Shown: positions 1 through 7,011 of the stretch, one piece after another | Position numbering within the stretch: position 1 is the first letter of the stretch | Layout: the number at the start of each line of letters is the position of its first letter | Program-made: the position numbers and the translations under genes | The notes under the pieces: model-generated | Database searches by the model: none | The model's input: the letters and a program-made list of their open reading frames with translations, nothing else | Told to the model about the DNA's origin: nothing | Origin: Kiritimatiellia bacterium | GTDB lineage: Bacteria > Verrucomicrobiota > Kiritimatiellia > RFP12 > UBA1067 | NCBI GenBank assembly: GCA_028701555.1 | Contig: JAQVQN010000002.1 | Span: forward strand, 1 to 26,553 | DNA: 26,553 nt | Direction of reading: 5' to 3'

Positions 1-412
1 CTTTTTGATCTCTCAAGCGTGTCAAGAAAATGGCCAGTTTGCGGTCGTCGTTTTGGACCTGGTCGCAGAACCATTCGATCAGCCAGCGGCTGAGCCTGAT
101 GGTGAATGCGTCTGTGTCCAAGCCGTCCGCCCACTCTGCTACCAGGCTGTCGGTCTTGACGCGGAAGACATTGTGTTTCCCGCTGTGTTCGGCAAAGGCG
201 GGGTAGTTCTCCGAACGCATGAGACACTCTTCGGCGTCGAAATGTTCCACCGCATATTTGATGACAGCGTCAACTTCAACTGACAGGATCTGGCGATTCA
301 CTCCACCCTTGTGCGCCATAGCGAAAAGCTTGTCAACCAGATCTGCGTATTCCGCGTGCTGTCGATCGATCAACGGGATGCCGGTCGACAGCATTGCTCG
401 GTCGATGTTCAT
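1..412 (-). CDS. Bacteriohemerythrin, partial (3' end beyond left edge)
   Basis: Four-helix-bundle non-haem diiron protein of the bacteriohemerythrin family, which binds O2 for storage, delivery or sensing. The 137 visible residues start at ATG 412 behind a GGGAAG ribosome site; no stop is reached before base 1. Ligand motifs are in family order: H19 in IDRQH, H57 and E61 in HFDAEE, H76 and H80 in HSGKH, and D123. The position expected to hold the last histidine (W-x-x-x-H, five residues before D123) is Q118 in WFCDQVQNDD. Spacing otherwise matches single-domain bacteriohemerythrins, so this looks like a substitution and not a misalignment. No signal peptide is visible, so it is probably cytoplasmic. 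It starts only 25 bp after the DUF1080 gene stop and may be co-transcribed with it. The family call is firm; iron binding is not proven because of Q118. Confidence 0.92.
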   Translation of the reverse strand, partial: MNIDRAMLSTGIPLIDRQHAEYADLVDKLFAMAHKGGVNRQILSVEVDAVIKYAVEHFDAEECLMRSENYPAFAEHSGKHNVFRVKTDSLVAEWADGLDTDAFTIRLSRWLIEWFCDQVQNDDRKLAIFLTRLRDQK

Positions 413-437
413 GTTTGTCTTCCCGGTGGGTGCCCGA

Positions 438-1733
438 TCAAAGTTCGCGGATATAGATGTTCTTGAACTCAATGGGGTCTCCGTGGCACTGTAGTTCGAG
501 CTGCTCTTTCGGGAAGATCGGAATTGAGCGGTCCCAGTAGTTTTCCAGCACGGTGTCGTCAACGACCAGCATGCCGTTGAGTTTGACGGTGACTTTCTCG
601 CCGACCATTTTGATGTAGAAAGTGTTCCAGTCCCCGATCAGCCGGTCGGCGATGACGAGCGCCTGGCTCGGGTTCTTCTTGTTGTTGTACAAGCCGCCGG
701 AGCCGATATTCCACTGGTTGTGGGCGTCCCATATCTGCACTTGGGGTGAGCCGCGCAGATAAAGGCCGCTGTCGCCGCGCACGGTCAGTAGTCGCCAGTC
801 GACCCACATCTCGAAATCGGCATAGTCTTTTGCAGTGGCGAGGCTGTAGCCCTTACCGTCGAAAAACAGTACGCCGCCGTCGCGCACATGCCAGCTCGCG
901 CGCATCTCCTCATCGGCTACGGCTTGAATTTCGGTGCGTTTTTCCGGGGTGGCCTTCTGACGCACGATCGGGTTGTCGAATTTTTCTTTGCGCGTGACCC
1001 CTTTCCAGTTCGTCAGGTCTTTGCCGTTAAAGAGCGCGGTGAAGCCCTCGGGCGGCGTGTTGTCGCCGGGCTTCAATGCCTTAAAATCGGCAGGCACTTC
1101 TTTGATGCGTATATTGCGCCAGTCCACGCGGGTTTTATGGCCTAGCCAGCCGATGTGGCCTTTAGGGTTGTGCAGGTTCAGGTGTTGCCGCTTGTCGAGG
1201 GTTTCTTTATCGCGGTAGTCTTCGAGGTCAGCGTCGGCGATGACCTCGCCGTTGAGGATCACCGTGATGCGCGATCCTATGGCGCGCACCTCCTGGAAGT
1301 TCCACTGGCCGTATTTTTTGAGGAACCCGGGCTTGGCGGCGACTACTCCATAAATTGACCCGTGGTGCTGCCAGTCTTTTATTTTGCCTAAATGTTGCGG
1401 CCCGGTGTCGTCTAGGATTTGAAGTTCCATTCCGTTATGAGCACCACCGCCTTCCATGGGGCAGCGTACGCCGAGGCCGCTGTTGGAGTTTGTGTAGAGT
1501 TGGAATTCGAAGCGCAGTATGAAGTTGTCGTACTCTTTGGTGTGCCAAAGGTTGCCGCCGCTATCGGGCTTGCTGTAAAGTATTCCGTTCTCAACCGCAT
1601 ACCCGTCGACGGCTCCGGCCCAGCCTTCCAAATCCTTGCCGTTGAAGAGTGATACGAAACCCTCGGCGTCGCCGGTGGCGGCGCTTGCGGTCAAAGCCGC
1701 AGCCGCGTAAACAGCAGTAATGAAGCTCTTCAT
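438..1733 (-). CDS. Secreted protein with two DUF1080 (3-keto-disaccharide hydrolase-like) domains
   Basis: Predicted exported protein of 431 residues. A signal peptide spans about residues 1-20 (MKSF, then an Ala-rich core). Two DUF1080/LamG-like beta-sandwich domains follow at about 25-210 and 228-431; each opens with the family hallmark LFNGKDL-x-x-W (near residues 29 and 234). DUF1080 members are known or proposed to cleave 3-keto-glycosides made by sugar-3-oxidising enzymes; the exact substrate cannot be read from sequence. I chose ATG 1733 because the signal peptide begins there and GGAGG lies 11 nt upstream; a GTG at 1751 in the same frame would add six residues ahead of the signal. 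A good promoter lies at 1885-1913, leaving a leader of about 145 nt. The bacteriohemerythrin follows directly. Confidence 0.9.
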   Translation of the reverse strand: MKSFITAVYAAAALTASAATGDAEGFVSLFNGKDLEGWAGAVDGYAVENGILYSKPDSGGNLWHTKEYDNFILRFEFQLYTNSNSGLGVRCPMEGGGAHNGMELQILDDTGPQHLGKIKDWQHHGSIYGVVAAKPGFLKKYGQWNFQEVRAIGSRITVILNGEVIADADLEDYRDKETLDKRQHLNLHNPKGHIGWLGHKTRVDWRNIRIKEVPADFKALKPGDNTPPEGFTALFNGKDLTNWKGVTRKEKFDNPIVRQKATPEKRTEIQAVADEEMRASWHVRDGGVLFFDGKGYSLATAKDYADFEMWVDWRLLTVRGDSGLYLRGSPQVQIWDAHNQWNIGSGGLYNNKKNPSQALVIADRLIGDWNTFYIKMVGEKVTVKLNGMLVVDDTVLENYWDRSIPIFPKEQLELQCHGDPIEFKNIYIREL

Positions 1734-1884
1734 TTGATCTCTTGCCTCCACATTTGTTTAGTTAAACTGATTCGAACCTTAGCCCGTTCCCCGTTTGCAG
1801 AATCACGGAGGTATACTGATAGATTCTGATGTACTGCACTTTTTATTCGTAGAAGCGACACATCCGTTTTCCGCACTTCCAGAT

Positions 1885-1913
1885 ATTAAAACTGATTGGA
1901 CGCATGATGACAA
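1885..1913 (-). promoter_or_regulatory. Promoter of the DUF1080 gene
   Basis: Reading the minus strand, TTGTCA (1913-1908) is followed after 17 bp by TTTAAT (1890-1885), each 5 of 6 to the sigma-70 consensus. An inverted repeat ATTGGA-N13-TCCAAT (1895-1919) covers the -35 element and much of the spacer and could be an operator. Transcription would start near 1878. The call rests on consensus match and spacing only. Confidence 0.55.
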
Positions 1914-1941
1914 TCCAATTCTGCGCTTCAAAATACGGTGA

Positions 1942-1969
1942 TTGACTGACGCGGGCGCTTTTTGATAAT
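1942..1969 (+). promoter_or_regulatory. Promoter of rpsU
   Basis: TTGACT (1942-1947), a 16 bp spacer, then GATAAT (1964-1969). It faces away from the DUF1080 promoter, with the two -35 elements 28 bp apart. The rest of the gap between these genes (1734-1884 and 1970-2053) contains no plausible gene. Confidence 0.5.
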
Positions 1970-2053
1970 TTAAATCGTTTTTGAGCCTGAGCGGCCAAGC
2001 TTTGTCCTGTAGCGGACGAGACTGGCCGGAGGCATTGAGAGGGGGTGACAAGC

Positions 2054-2254
2054 GTGATTCAACTCCGATTGAAAAAGGGCGAGTCTGTAGAGCGTGCGCT
2101 CAAGCGCCTTAAGAAAATCATGGACAAGGAAGGTCTGCTCAAGCAGCTCCGCAATAACCGGTACTATGAGAAACCGTGTGAAAAGGCTCGCCGCAAGTCG
2201 GCACGCGCCCGCATCAGGAACAACTCTCGCAGAGGCATGCGCGAGATGATGTAA
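2054..2254 (+). CDS. rpsU: 30S ribosomal protein S21
   Basis: Small basic S21-family protein of the 30S platform, near the anti-Shine-Dalgarno end of 16S rRNA, important for initiation. It shows the family pattern GES-x-x-x-ALKRLKK near the start and a very Arg/Lys-rich C-terminus ending GMREMM. I prefer GTG 2054 (66 aa): it lies 8 nt after the purine run GAGGGGG, and it puts the conserved Glu at the same distance from the start as in E. coli S21. GTG 2045 (69 aa) is possible but would overlap that ribosome site. The gene appears monocistronic, with its own promoter and a terminator 26 bp after the stop. Confidence 0.93.
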   Translation: MIQLRLKKGESVERALKRLKKIMDKEGLLKQLRNNRYYEKPCEKARRKSARARIRNNSRRGMREMM

Positions 2255-2280
2255 TCTGACGGGAAACTCTTCAGAAACAG

Positions 2281-2338
2281 AAAGGCTCCGCGTTTGTGCG
2301 CGGGGCCTTTGTGTTTTATGCTGCTGGCTTCGCCAGCA
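2281..2338. terminator. Bidirectional terminator between rpsU and the ATP-grasp gene
   Basis: Hairpin 2281-2310 pairs AAAGGC-CCGCG with CGCGG-GCCTTT around one mismatch and is followed on the plus strand by GTGTTTT, ending rpsU. On the minus strand the same stem is followed by CTGTTTCTG and can serve the convergent ATP-grasp gene. A second perfect hairpin, TGCTGGC-TTC-GCCAGCA, lies at 2322-2338. Confidence 0.75.
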
Positions 2339-2353
2339 TTCGCAGGCAAGCGC

Positions 2354-3289
2354 TTATCGCGATCCCGGAAAGAGAAAGTCAAGCAGGCAGCGGGCGACGG
2401 TAGGCCCTTCGGGCGGCGAAATGGCCATATCCGGGCTGACCTCTATGACGGTTATGCGGCCGGTGGTGGCGTCGATCAGGAAATCGACTCCGGTGAGTGG
2501 CAGGTCCAGGCGCGATGCGATGGCCTGCGCCATTTCAAGCGCTTGTGCAGGCACGGGGTCGGTGACGATCTCGACCGTTCCGCCGGTGTGGTAGTTGTTG
2601 GTCAGGCGCACGCGCACCGACCGGCCGGCTGGTGGTACGCATTCGATGTCCAGCCCAAGCTCAAAGAGATTGCGGCGGGTCTCGGCATCCCACGGTATCA
2701 GGTTGCTGGGGTCAGTCTTGCGTCTGACAGCGTTTTGGCGCAGGATCAGTTGGCGGATGGTGTGTTTGCCGTCGCCTGTGACGTGCGCAGGGGTTCGGCG
2801 TATGGCTGCGGCAAGTTGGTTTCCGACCAGTATGATGCGCAGGTCTTCACCGGGCACGGTCTCTTCCATGATGATGTCCGGTTCGTATTTGCGGGCGTGG
2901 CGCACGGCAGCATGCAGGGCTGCAGGAGTGCGCACACCCATCGAGACACCGCGCCCGCCCCATTGCGAGCAGGGTTTTACAACTAAAGGTTCGCGCGTGC
3001 GCAGAAATTCCAAGTTGGCGGTGGTGTTGTTTTCCGCATACGGCAACTGTTCCGGCACCGGGAAACCCTCGGCCGCGAGCCATTGGTGGCAGGCGCGCTT
3101 ATTGTTGAGCAGGTTGAAAGTGGCGGAGCCGACCAAGTCGGTAAGAGCGTTGAAACAGCGCACTTTGCGGTTTGCCTTGGACAGGTCGAAGATCGGCCAT
3201 TCGGGATCGGAATTCAAGAAATCAACGCGGATGCCGCGCCGCGCCGCCTCGTCCGTTATGGTGGTGGTGTAAGGCGTCAGTGCTGTCAT
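2354..3289 (-). CDS. ATP-grasp ligase-like protein, lysA-adjacent
   Basis: ATP-grasp fold protein of 311 aa, the superfamily that joins a carboxylate to an amine or thiol through an acyl phosphate. Visible elements: ATP-binding Lys in VVKP (K105), glycine-rich loop GGRGV (111-115), the MEETVPGEDLR segment (141-151), and the metal-binding end with D269 and E283. The C-terminal half resembles the ATP-grasp parts of cyanophycin synthetase, GshF and N-acetylglutaminylglutamine synthetase, notably NNYHTGGTVE (231-240) followed by a GVDFLI strand. The usual Glu-x-Asn metal motif reads EVS (283-285). An in-frame stop sits just upstream of ATG 3289, so the start cannot extend; no clear ribosome site is seen. 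It follows lysA by 44 bp and is probably co-transcribed. The substrate is unknown; a peptide-type ligase acting on lysine, diaminopimelate or a derivative is inference. Confidence 0.8.
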   Translation of the reverse strand: MTALTPYTTTITDEAARRGIRVDFLNSDPEWPIFDLSKANRKVRCFNALTDLVGSATFNLLNNKRACHQWLAAEGFPVPEQLPYAENNTTANLEFLRTREPLVVKPCSQWGGRGVSMGVRTPAALHAAVRHARKYEPDIIMEETVPGEDLRIILVGNQLAAAIRRTPAHVTGDGKHTIRQLILRQNAVRRKTDPSNLIPWDAETRRNLFELGLDIECVPPAGRSVRVRLTNNYHTGGTVEIVTDPVPAQALEMAQAIASRLDLPLTGVDFLIDATTGRITVIEVSPDMAISPPEGPTVARCLLDFLFPGSR

Positions 3290-3333
3290 ATCAATGGCTT
3301 AATTTGCCGCGCGTTAAGAAACGTCAGTGCGTG

Positions 3334-4599
3334 TCAGGCCTTGAAAGCAGCCAAAGCGCCGAAATCAAGCGTCGCGAAATAGTCTTCTGGAGTTTCGCCT
3401 CTTCTTATCTGAACCACTGAGCCGTCCTCGCGCAACAGCAGCTCGGCTGAGCGCAGCTTGCCATTGTACTGGAAACCCATGGCGTGGCCGTGCGCGCCCG
3501 CGTCGTGGATCACTACCAGATCGCCCGGTGCCATCTCAGGCAGAGATCGGTCGATGGCGAACTTATCATTGTTTTCGCAAAGCGAGCCGGTCACGTCATA
3601 AACAGACGCGCAAGGCTGATCCACTTTGGCTGGCACTGAGATGTGGTGGTAGGCACCGTAGAGCGCGGGACGCATCAGGTTGGCCATGCAAGAGTCTAGG
3701 CCGACATAGTTCTTATAGGTTTTCTTGATATGGCGAACACGAGATACCAAGTAGCCGTAAGGGCCGGTGACCATACGCCCGCATTCCAGATAGATTTTCA
3801 ATCCGGGGTGTCCTTTGCCCAGCAGGCGCTGTTCGTAGGCACTGCGAACGCCGTTGCTGACGGCTGCCAGATCGACCGGCTCTTGTTCGGGACGGTAAGG
3901 GATTCCGATACCGCCGCCCATATTGATAAACTCAAAGCTAATGCCGACCTTTTGCGCTATCTCCGCTGCCAGACCGAACAGGATTTCTGCGGTATCGATG
4001 AAATACTGCGGGTTAAGCTCGTTGGAGGCAACCATGGTGTGCAGACCGAAGCGGCGTATGCCTTTATCCTTAAGCTGTCGGTAGCCTTCAAACAACTGAT
4101 CGCGGGTGAAGCCGTATTTAGCTTGTTCGGGATGGCCGATGATCGCGTTGCCGCCTTTGAGCGGGCCGGGGTTGTAACGCAGGCAGATCATCTCCGGTAA
4201 ACCGGCGCAGGACTCCAGGAAGGGGATGTGCGAGATGTCGTCGAGATTTATGACGGCACCGAGTTTCTTGGCGGTGACATACTCATCGGCGGGAGTGTCG
4301 TTGGAGGTGAACATGATATTCTCGCCGGTGGCGCCGACCCTTTCCGCCAGCAGCAGTTCCGGCAGAGAGCTGCAGTCCATGCCGAAGCCCTCATGCATGA
4401 GCAGTTTCATAAGGTAAGGGTTGGGGCAGGCCTTAACGGCGAAATACTCTTTGAACCCCGGGTTCCAAGCGAAGGCCGAGCGCAAGCGCCGAGCGTTTTC
4501 GCGTATGCCTTTCTCGTCATAAATGTGAAAAGGCGTAGGGTGTTCTTGCGTTATCTTTTCGATTTGCTCTAAGGTGAAAGGCAGTGTCTTTTGAGCCAT
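3334..4599 (-). CDS. lysA: Diaminopimelate decarboxylase
   Basis: PLP-dependent fold-III (alanine racemase-like) decarboxylase, 421 aa, catalysing the last step of lysine synthesis: meso-diaminopimelate to L-lysine plus CO2. PLP-lysine K56 lies in YFAVKA, the PLP-phosphate glycine loop is MGGGIGIPY (227-235), H187 is in GLHTM, and the dimer-interface cysteine motif is CENND (341-345), replacing the common CESxD. It resembles a subgroup widespread in anaerobes and normally annotated lysA; other fold-III decarboxylases (ornithine, carboxynorspermidine) are less likely. ATG 4599 has GGAG 7 nt upstream. A strong terminator sits between tsf and this start, so lysA needs read-through or a promoter inside the end of tsf. 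No lysine riboswitch is visible in the 77 bp upstream gap. Confidence 0.88.
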   Translation of the reverse strand: MAQKTLPFTLEQIEKITQEHPTPFHIYDEKGIRENARRLRSAFAWNPGFKEYFAVKACPNPYLMKLLMHEGFGMDCSSLPELLLAERVGATGENIMFTSNDTPADEYVTAKKLGAVINLDDISHIPFLESCAGLPEMICLRYNPGPLKGGNAIIGHPEQAKYGFTRDQLFEGYRQLKDKGIRRFGLHTMVASNELNPQYFIDTAEILFGLAAEIAQKVGISFEFINMGGGIGIPYRPEQEPVDLAAVSNGVRSAYEQRLLGKGHPGLKIYLECGRMVTGPYGYLVSRVRHIKKTYKNYVGLDSCMANLMRPALYGAYHHISVPAKVDQPCASVYDVTGSLCENNDKFAIDRSLPEMAPGDLVVIHDAGAHGHAMGFQYNGKLRSAELLLREDGSVVQIRRGETPEDYFATLDFGALAAFKA

Positions 4600-4612
4600 T
4601 TGACAAACTCCA

Positions 4613-4640
4613 TAAAAAGGCCGGGGCGCTAGGCCCCGGC
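4613..4640 (-). terminator. Rho-independent terminator after tsf
   Basis: On the minus strand GCCGGGGC and GCCCCGGC form a perfect 8 bp GC-rich stem with a 5 nt loop, followed after one C by TTTTT. It lies 37 bp after the tsf stop. Its T-run ends only about 14 nt before the lysA start codon, right against the lysA ribosome site. Confidence 0.85.
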
Positions 4641-4676
4641 ATTATGCCTCAGCGTTGTAACCGGGTAGCGCAATGA

Positions 4677-5522
4677 TCATGCCGCGCCAAGCTGGAACCG
4701 CACGAAACGCTTAATGGTGATAGTGTCACCGGTCATTTTCTCGCATGCCTTAACCACGTCAGTGACTGACTGTTTGGGTTCTTTCACAAACGGCTGGTTG
4801 ACCAGGCAGACTTCTGAGAAGAACTTGTTCACGATACCTTTGAGGGCGTTCTCCACGATATTGGCGGGCTTGCCCTTAAAGCGGTCGCTGTTGCGCGCGA
4901 TCTCCTTCTCGTTCTCGATAGCTTCTTCTGGCACCTCTTCCGAAGTCAAGTAGCGCGGTGCAGCGGCAGCTATCTGGAGCGTGATGTCGTGGACCAGTTC
5001 GCCGAAGGCCTCGTGGGCGACGGTTTCAGGTTTTCCGCAAGCGACCTCGACCAGTACTCCGACCTTGCCGCCCAGATGTATATATGAGGCGACTTTGCCC
5101 GTGCAGCTCAACTTGAAGAGTGCGGTGCGGCGGATTTTGACGTTCTCGCCGGTTTGGGAGATGATAGTCATCAACTCTTCACGCATGGCCTCGCCGATAT
5201 CCTGTGCGCCATCGAGCACCTTGTGCGTGACAGCCTCGGCGAAATTCTTGAAGTTGTCGGTCTTGGCAACGAAATCGGTCTCAGTGTTAACCTCGGACAT
5301 TGCGATGGTGTTGTTGTCTGCGGCGGCAACAGCCTTGACGATGCCCTGGTTGGACTCTTTGTCGGCACGTTTGACCTGGATGGCCAGGCCCTTCTCGCGT
5401 AGAATTTTGATCGCCGCGTCAATGTCGCCAGCGGTGTCGTTAAGCGCTTTTTTACAATCCATCATGCCGGCGTTGGTGCGCTGGCGCAGGTCGTTGATCA
5501 TAGAGACGGTGATTTCAGCCAT
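4677..5522 (-). CDS. tsf: Elongation factor Ts
   Basis: Guanine-nucleotide exchange factor for EF-Tu, 281 aa, normal family length. The N-terminal UBA-like domain reads LRQRTNAGMMDCKKAL, and the EF-Tu contact motif ETDFVAKTDNF is present (near residue 80). Two core subdomains follow, with the repeat-like FVKEPKQSV near the end. ATG 5522 follows AGGAG at good spacing. It is second in the conserved rpsB-tsf order with a 66 bp gap, and a strong terminator ends the pair. Confidence 0.97.
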   Translation of the reverse strand: MAEITVSMINDLRQRTNAGMMDCKKALNDTAGDIDAAIKILREKGLAIQVKRADKESNQGIVKAVAAADNNTIAMSEVNTETDFVAKTDNFKNFAEAVTHKVLDGAQDIGEAMREELMTIISQTGENVKIRRTALFKLSCTGKVASYIHLGGKVGVLVEVACGKPETVAHEAFGELVHDITLQIAAAAPRYLTSEEVPEEAIENEKEIARNSDRFKGKPANIVENALKGIVNKFFSEVCLVNQPFVKEPKQSVTDVVKACEKMTGDTITIKRFVRFQLGAA

Positions 5523-5556
5523 TATGAACTCCTAACGTTTAAACTTTGCGGTATGG

Positions 5557-5580
5557 GCGCCCCGGCCCAAGCAGGGGCGC
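5557..5580 (-). other. Hairpin in the rpsB-tsf gap
   Basis: GCGCCCC (5557-5563) and GGGGCGC (5574-5580) form a perfect 7 bp stem with a 10 nt loop. No T-run follows on the minus strand, so it is not a classic terminator. It may stall ribosomes or polymerase, or set mRNA processing, between the two genes. Confidence 0.45.
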
Positions 5581-5588
5581 GGGCGGTC

Positions 5589-6653
5589 TCACTCTGCGGC
5601 AGCCGGCGCAGCGGCTTGAGCAGTGTCCTTTGAAACGGCTTCGGGCGCGGCGGCCTCGGGGGCAGTCTCAGGTGCGGCGCTCTCATTGGCGACAACCTCG
5701 CGCGGAACAGCTTCGGCCTCGGGCTTCGCCGCAGGCTGTGTCTCGACTGCGGCGACTTTAGCCGCAACAGCCTCTTTGGCGGCCTTGGCAGCGCGCTTGC
5801 GGGTCTCGGTCAGCTTGCTTTTAGCCTTGTCGGAGCTGGCTTCGGCGAGCGGCTCTTTGCGCGCTCTTTTGGTCGCACGGTCCTGCGCCTCTTGGCTGGC
5901 CTGTTCGGCCTCTTTCTGGCGCTGGCGTTCGGTCGCGATGCGCGAATACTCTTCGTTGGCAGCCTTGATGACGTTGGCAAAGGCATCAAGAATCATCTTT
6001 ACGCCGCGCACCGCGTCATCGTTGCAGGGGATGACATAGTCGATCGGATCGGGATCAGCGTTGGTGTCGACCAGAGCCACGATCGGGATGTTGAGACGTT
6101 TGGCTTCGGCTACCGCGTTCTGTTCGCGGCAGATGTCCACGATGAACAGAGCTCCGGGTTTGGCATCCATGTCTGCCACGCCTCCGAGGTTCTTCTGGAG
6201 TTTATCAAGCTCACGGCGGAGGCTGGACGCCTCTTTCTTATGTACTGACAAAACACCATTGTTGTTGCGCCCCATGGCTTCGATTTGGCGCATACGCTTG
6301 ACGCTGCGGCGGATAGTCTGATTGTTGGTCAGCGTACCGCCCAGCCAGCGTTCGGTCATGTGGAACTGGCCGCAGGCGACAGCTGCCTCTTTGACGACTT
6401 CCTGTGCCGGTTTTTTTGTTGCTACAAAAAGGATCTTCTTGCCGCTGAGGGCTGTGTCGCGTAGGAATTGAGCGGCTTCGTCAAGGAGAGTGACGGTCTG
6501 CGTGAGGTCGATGATGTGGATTCCGTTGCGCTTGTCGAAGATATAGCACTTCATTTTAGGGTTCCAGCGCTTGGTCTGGTGTCCGAAGTGCAGTCCTGCG
6601 TCCAGCAGGTCTTTGAGGGTGAGCCCAGTGAGGCCCGAAACAGGCATTTCCAT
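5589..6653 (-). CDS. rpsB: 30S ribosomal protein S2 with long C-terminal tail
   Basis: S2 of the small ribosomal subunit, 354 aa. The core (about residues 1-235) is canonical: LLDAGLHFGHQTKRWNPKM near the start, ERWLGGTLTNN, and NIPIVALVDTNADP with the C-terminal helix. After the core comes about 120 residues of low-complexity sequence: first a charged Arg/Lys/Glu/Gln helix, then an Ala/Pro/Glu-rich acidic end. Typical S2 is 230-260 aa. Such tails occur in some PVC and related bacteria. ATG 6653 has a GAGA purine stretch; a second in-frame ATG two codons later is an alternative start. tsf follows in the same transcript. Confidence 0.96.
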   Translation of the reverse strand: MEMPVSGLTGLTLKDLLDAGLHFGHQTKRWNPKMKCYIFDKRNGIHIIDLTQTVTLLDEAAQFLRDTALSGKKILFVATKKPAQEVVKEAAVACGQFHMTERWLGGTLTNNQTIRRSVKRMRQIEAMGRNNNGVLSVHKKEASSLRRELDKLQKNLGGVADMDAKPGALFIVDICREQNAVAEAKRLNIPIVALVDTNADPDPIDYVIPCNDDAVRGVKMILDAFANVIKAANEEYSRIATERQRQKEAEQASQEAQDRATKRARKEPLAEASSDKAKSKLTETRKRAAKAAKEAVAAKVAAVETQPAAKPEAEAVPREVVANESAAPETAPEAAAPEAVSKDTAQAAAPAAAE

Positions 6654-6865
6654 CTGATTTCTCGCTTTCTAGTGGACTACGCTAAAAGCCTGAACCACAG
6701 TGGAGGTGGTCGTTCAGGTCATCATTGCGATAGTCCTGTGTTGCAATCCGCTTTAACGGACAGGCCAAGTTAAGCCGCCGCTATTCGCTTCGCACGGAGA
6801 TGCCACACGGCAGTCCGCGCCTTTGAAGAGCCAAAATTTTTAACATTTTTTTCGCCGAAACGCAA
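6654..6865 (-). promoter_or_regulatory. rpsB leader and weak promoter candidate
   Basis: On the minus strand TTGCGT (6865-6860), 17 bp, then TAAAAA (6842-6837) is the best promoter candidate I can see, and it is weak. It would give a leader of about 175 nt. At 6689-6718 the leader can form a hairpin in which CCTGAA pairs with TTCAGG and CCAC with GTGG around a CTCCACT loop. The hairpin lies 36 nt before the start codon and is followed by a short T-run. A place for autoregulation by S2, as known in other bacteria, is inference. Confidence 0.35.
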
Positions 6866-7011
6866 GCCCGATGGTTGGGTTTTTTCGAAAAGGGAGCAGG
6901 AGCAGCCATTCGGGGCGGAATGCTGTGTGGTCTGGAGGTCGAGACTTATGCGGAATATCTACACATAATATTAAAGTATTTACAAGACGCACTTGAGGTT
7001 AAAGTAATAAC

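Noticed and set aside
1760..1790. tRNA-like T-loop on the minus strand (GGTTCGAATC)
   Set aside because: The flanking bases do not form a T-stem, and no acceptor, D or anticodon arm can be built around it.
1803..2051. Minus-strand ORF of 82 codons between the DUF1080 gene and rpsU
   Set aside because: It spans both predicted promoters, has no ribosome site and a protein with no recognisable features.
2294..2986. Plus-strand ORF of 230 codons opposite the ATP-grasp gene
   Set aside because: It is antisense to a protein with clear ATP-grasp motifs, and starts inside the rpsU terminator.
4600..4676. Lysine riboswitch upstream of lysA
   Set aside because: The gap is 77 bp and is filled by a simple terminator; a lysine riboswitch needs about 170 nt with conserved junctions.
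6863..6886. Plus-strand terminator-like element (AAGCCC, loop, GGGTTTTTT)
   Set aside because: The stem is only 6 bp with a wobble and there is no plus-strand gene upstream; it lies next to the possible rpsB promoter and is probably chance.
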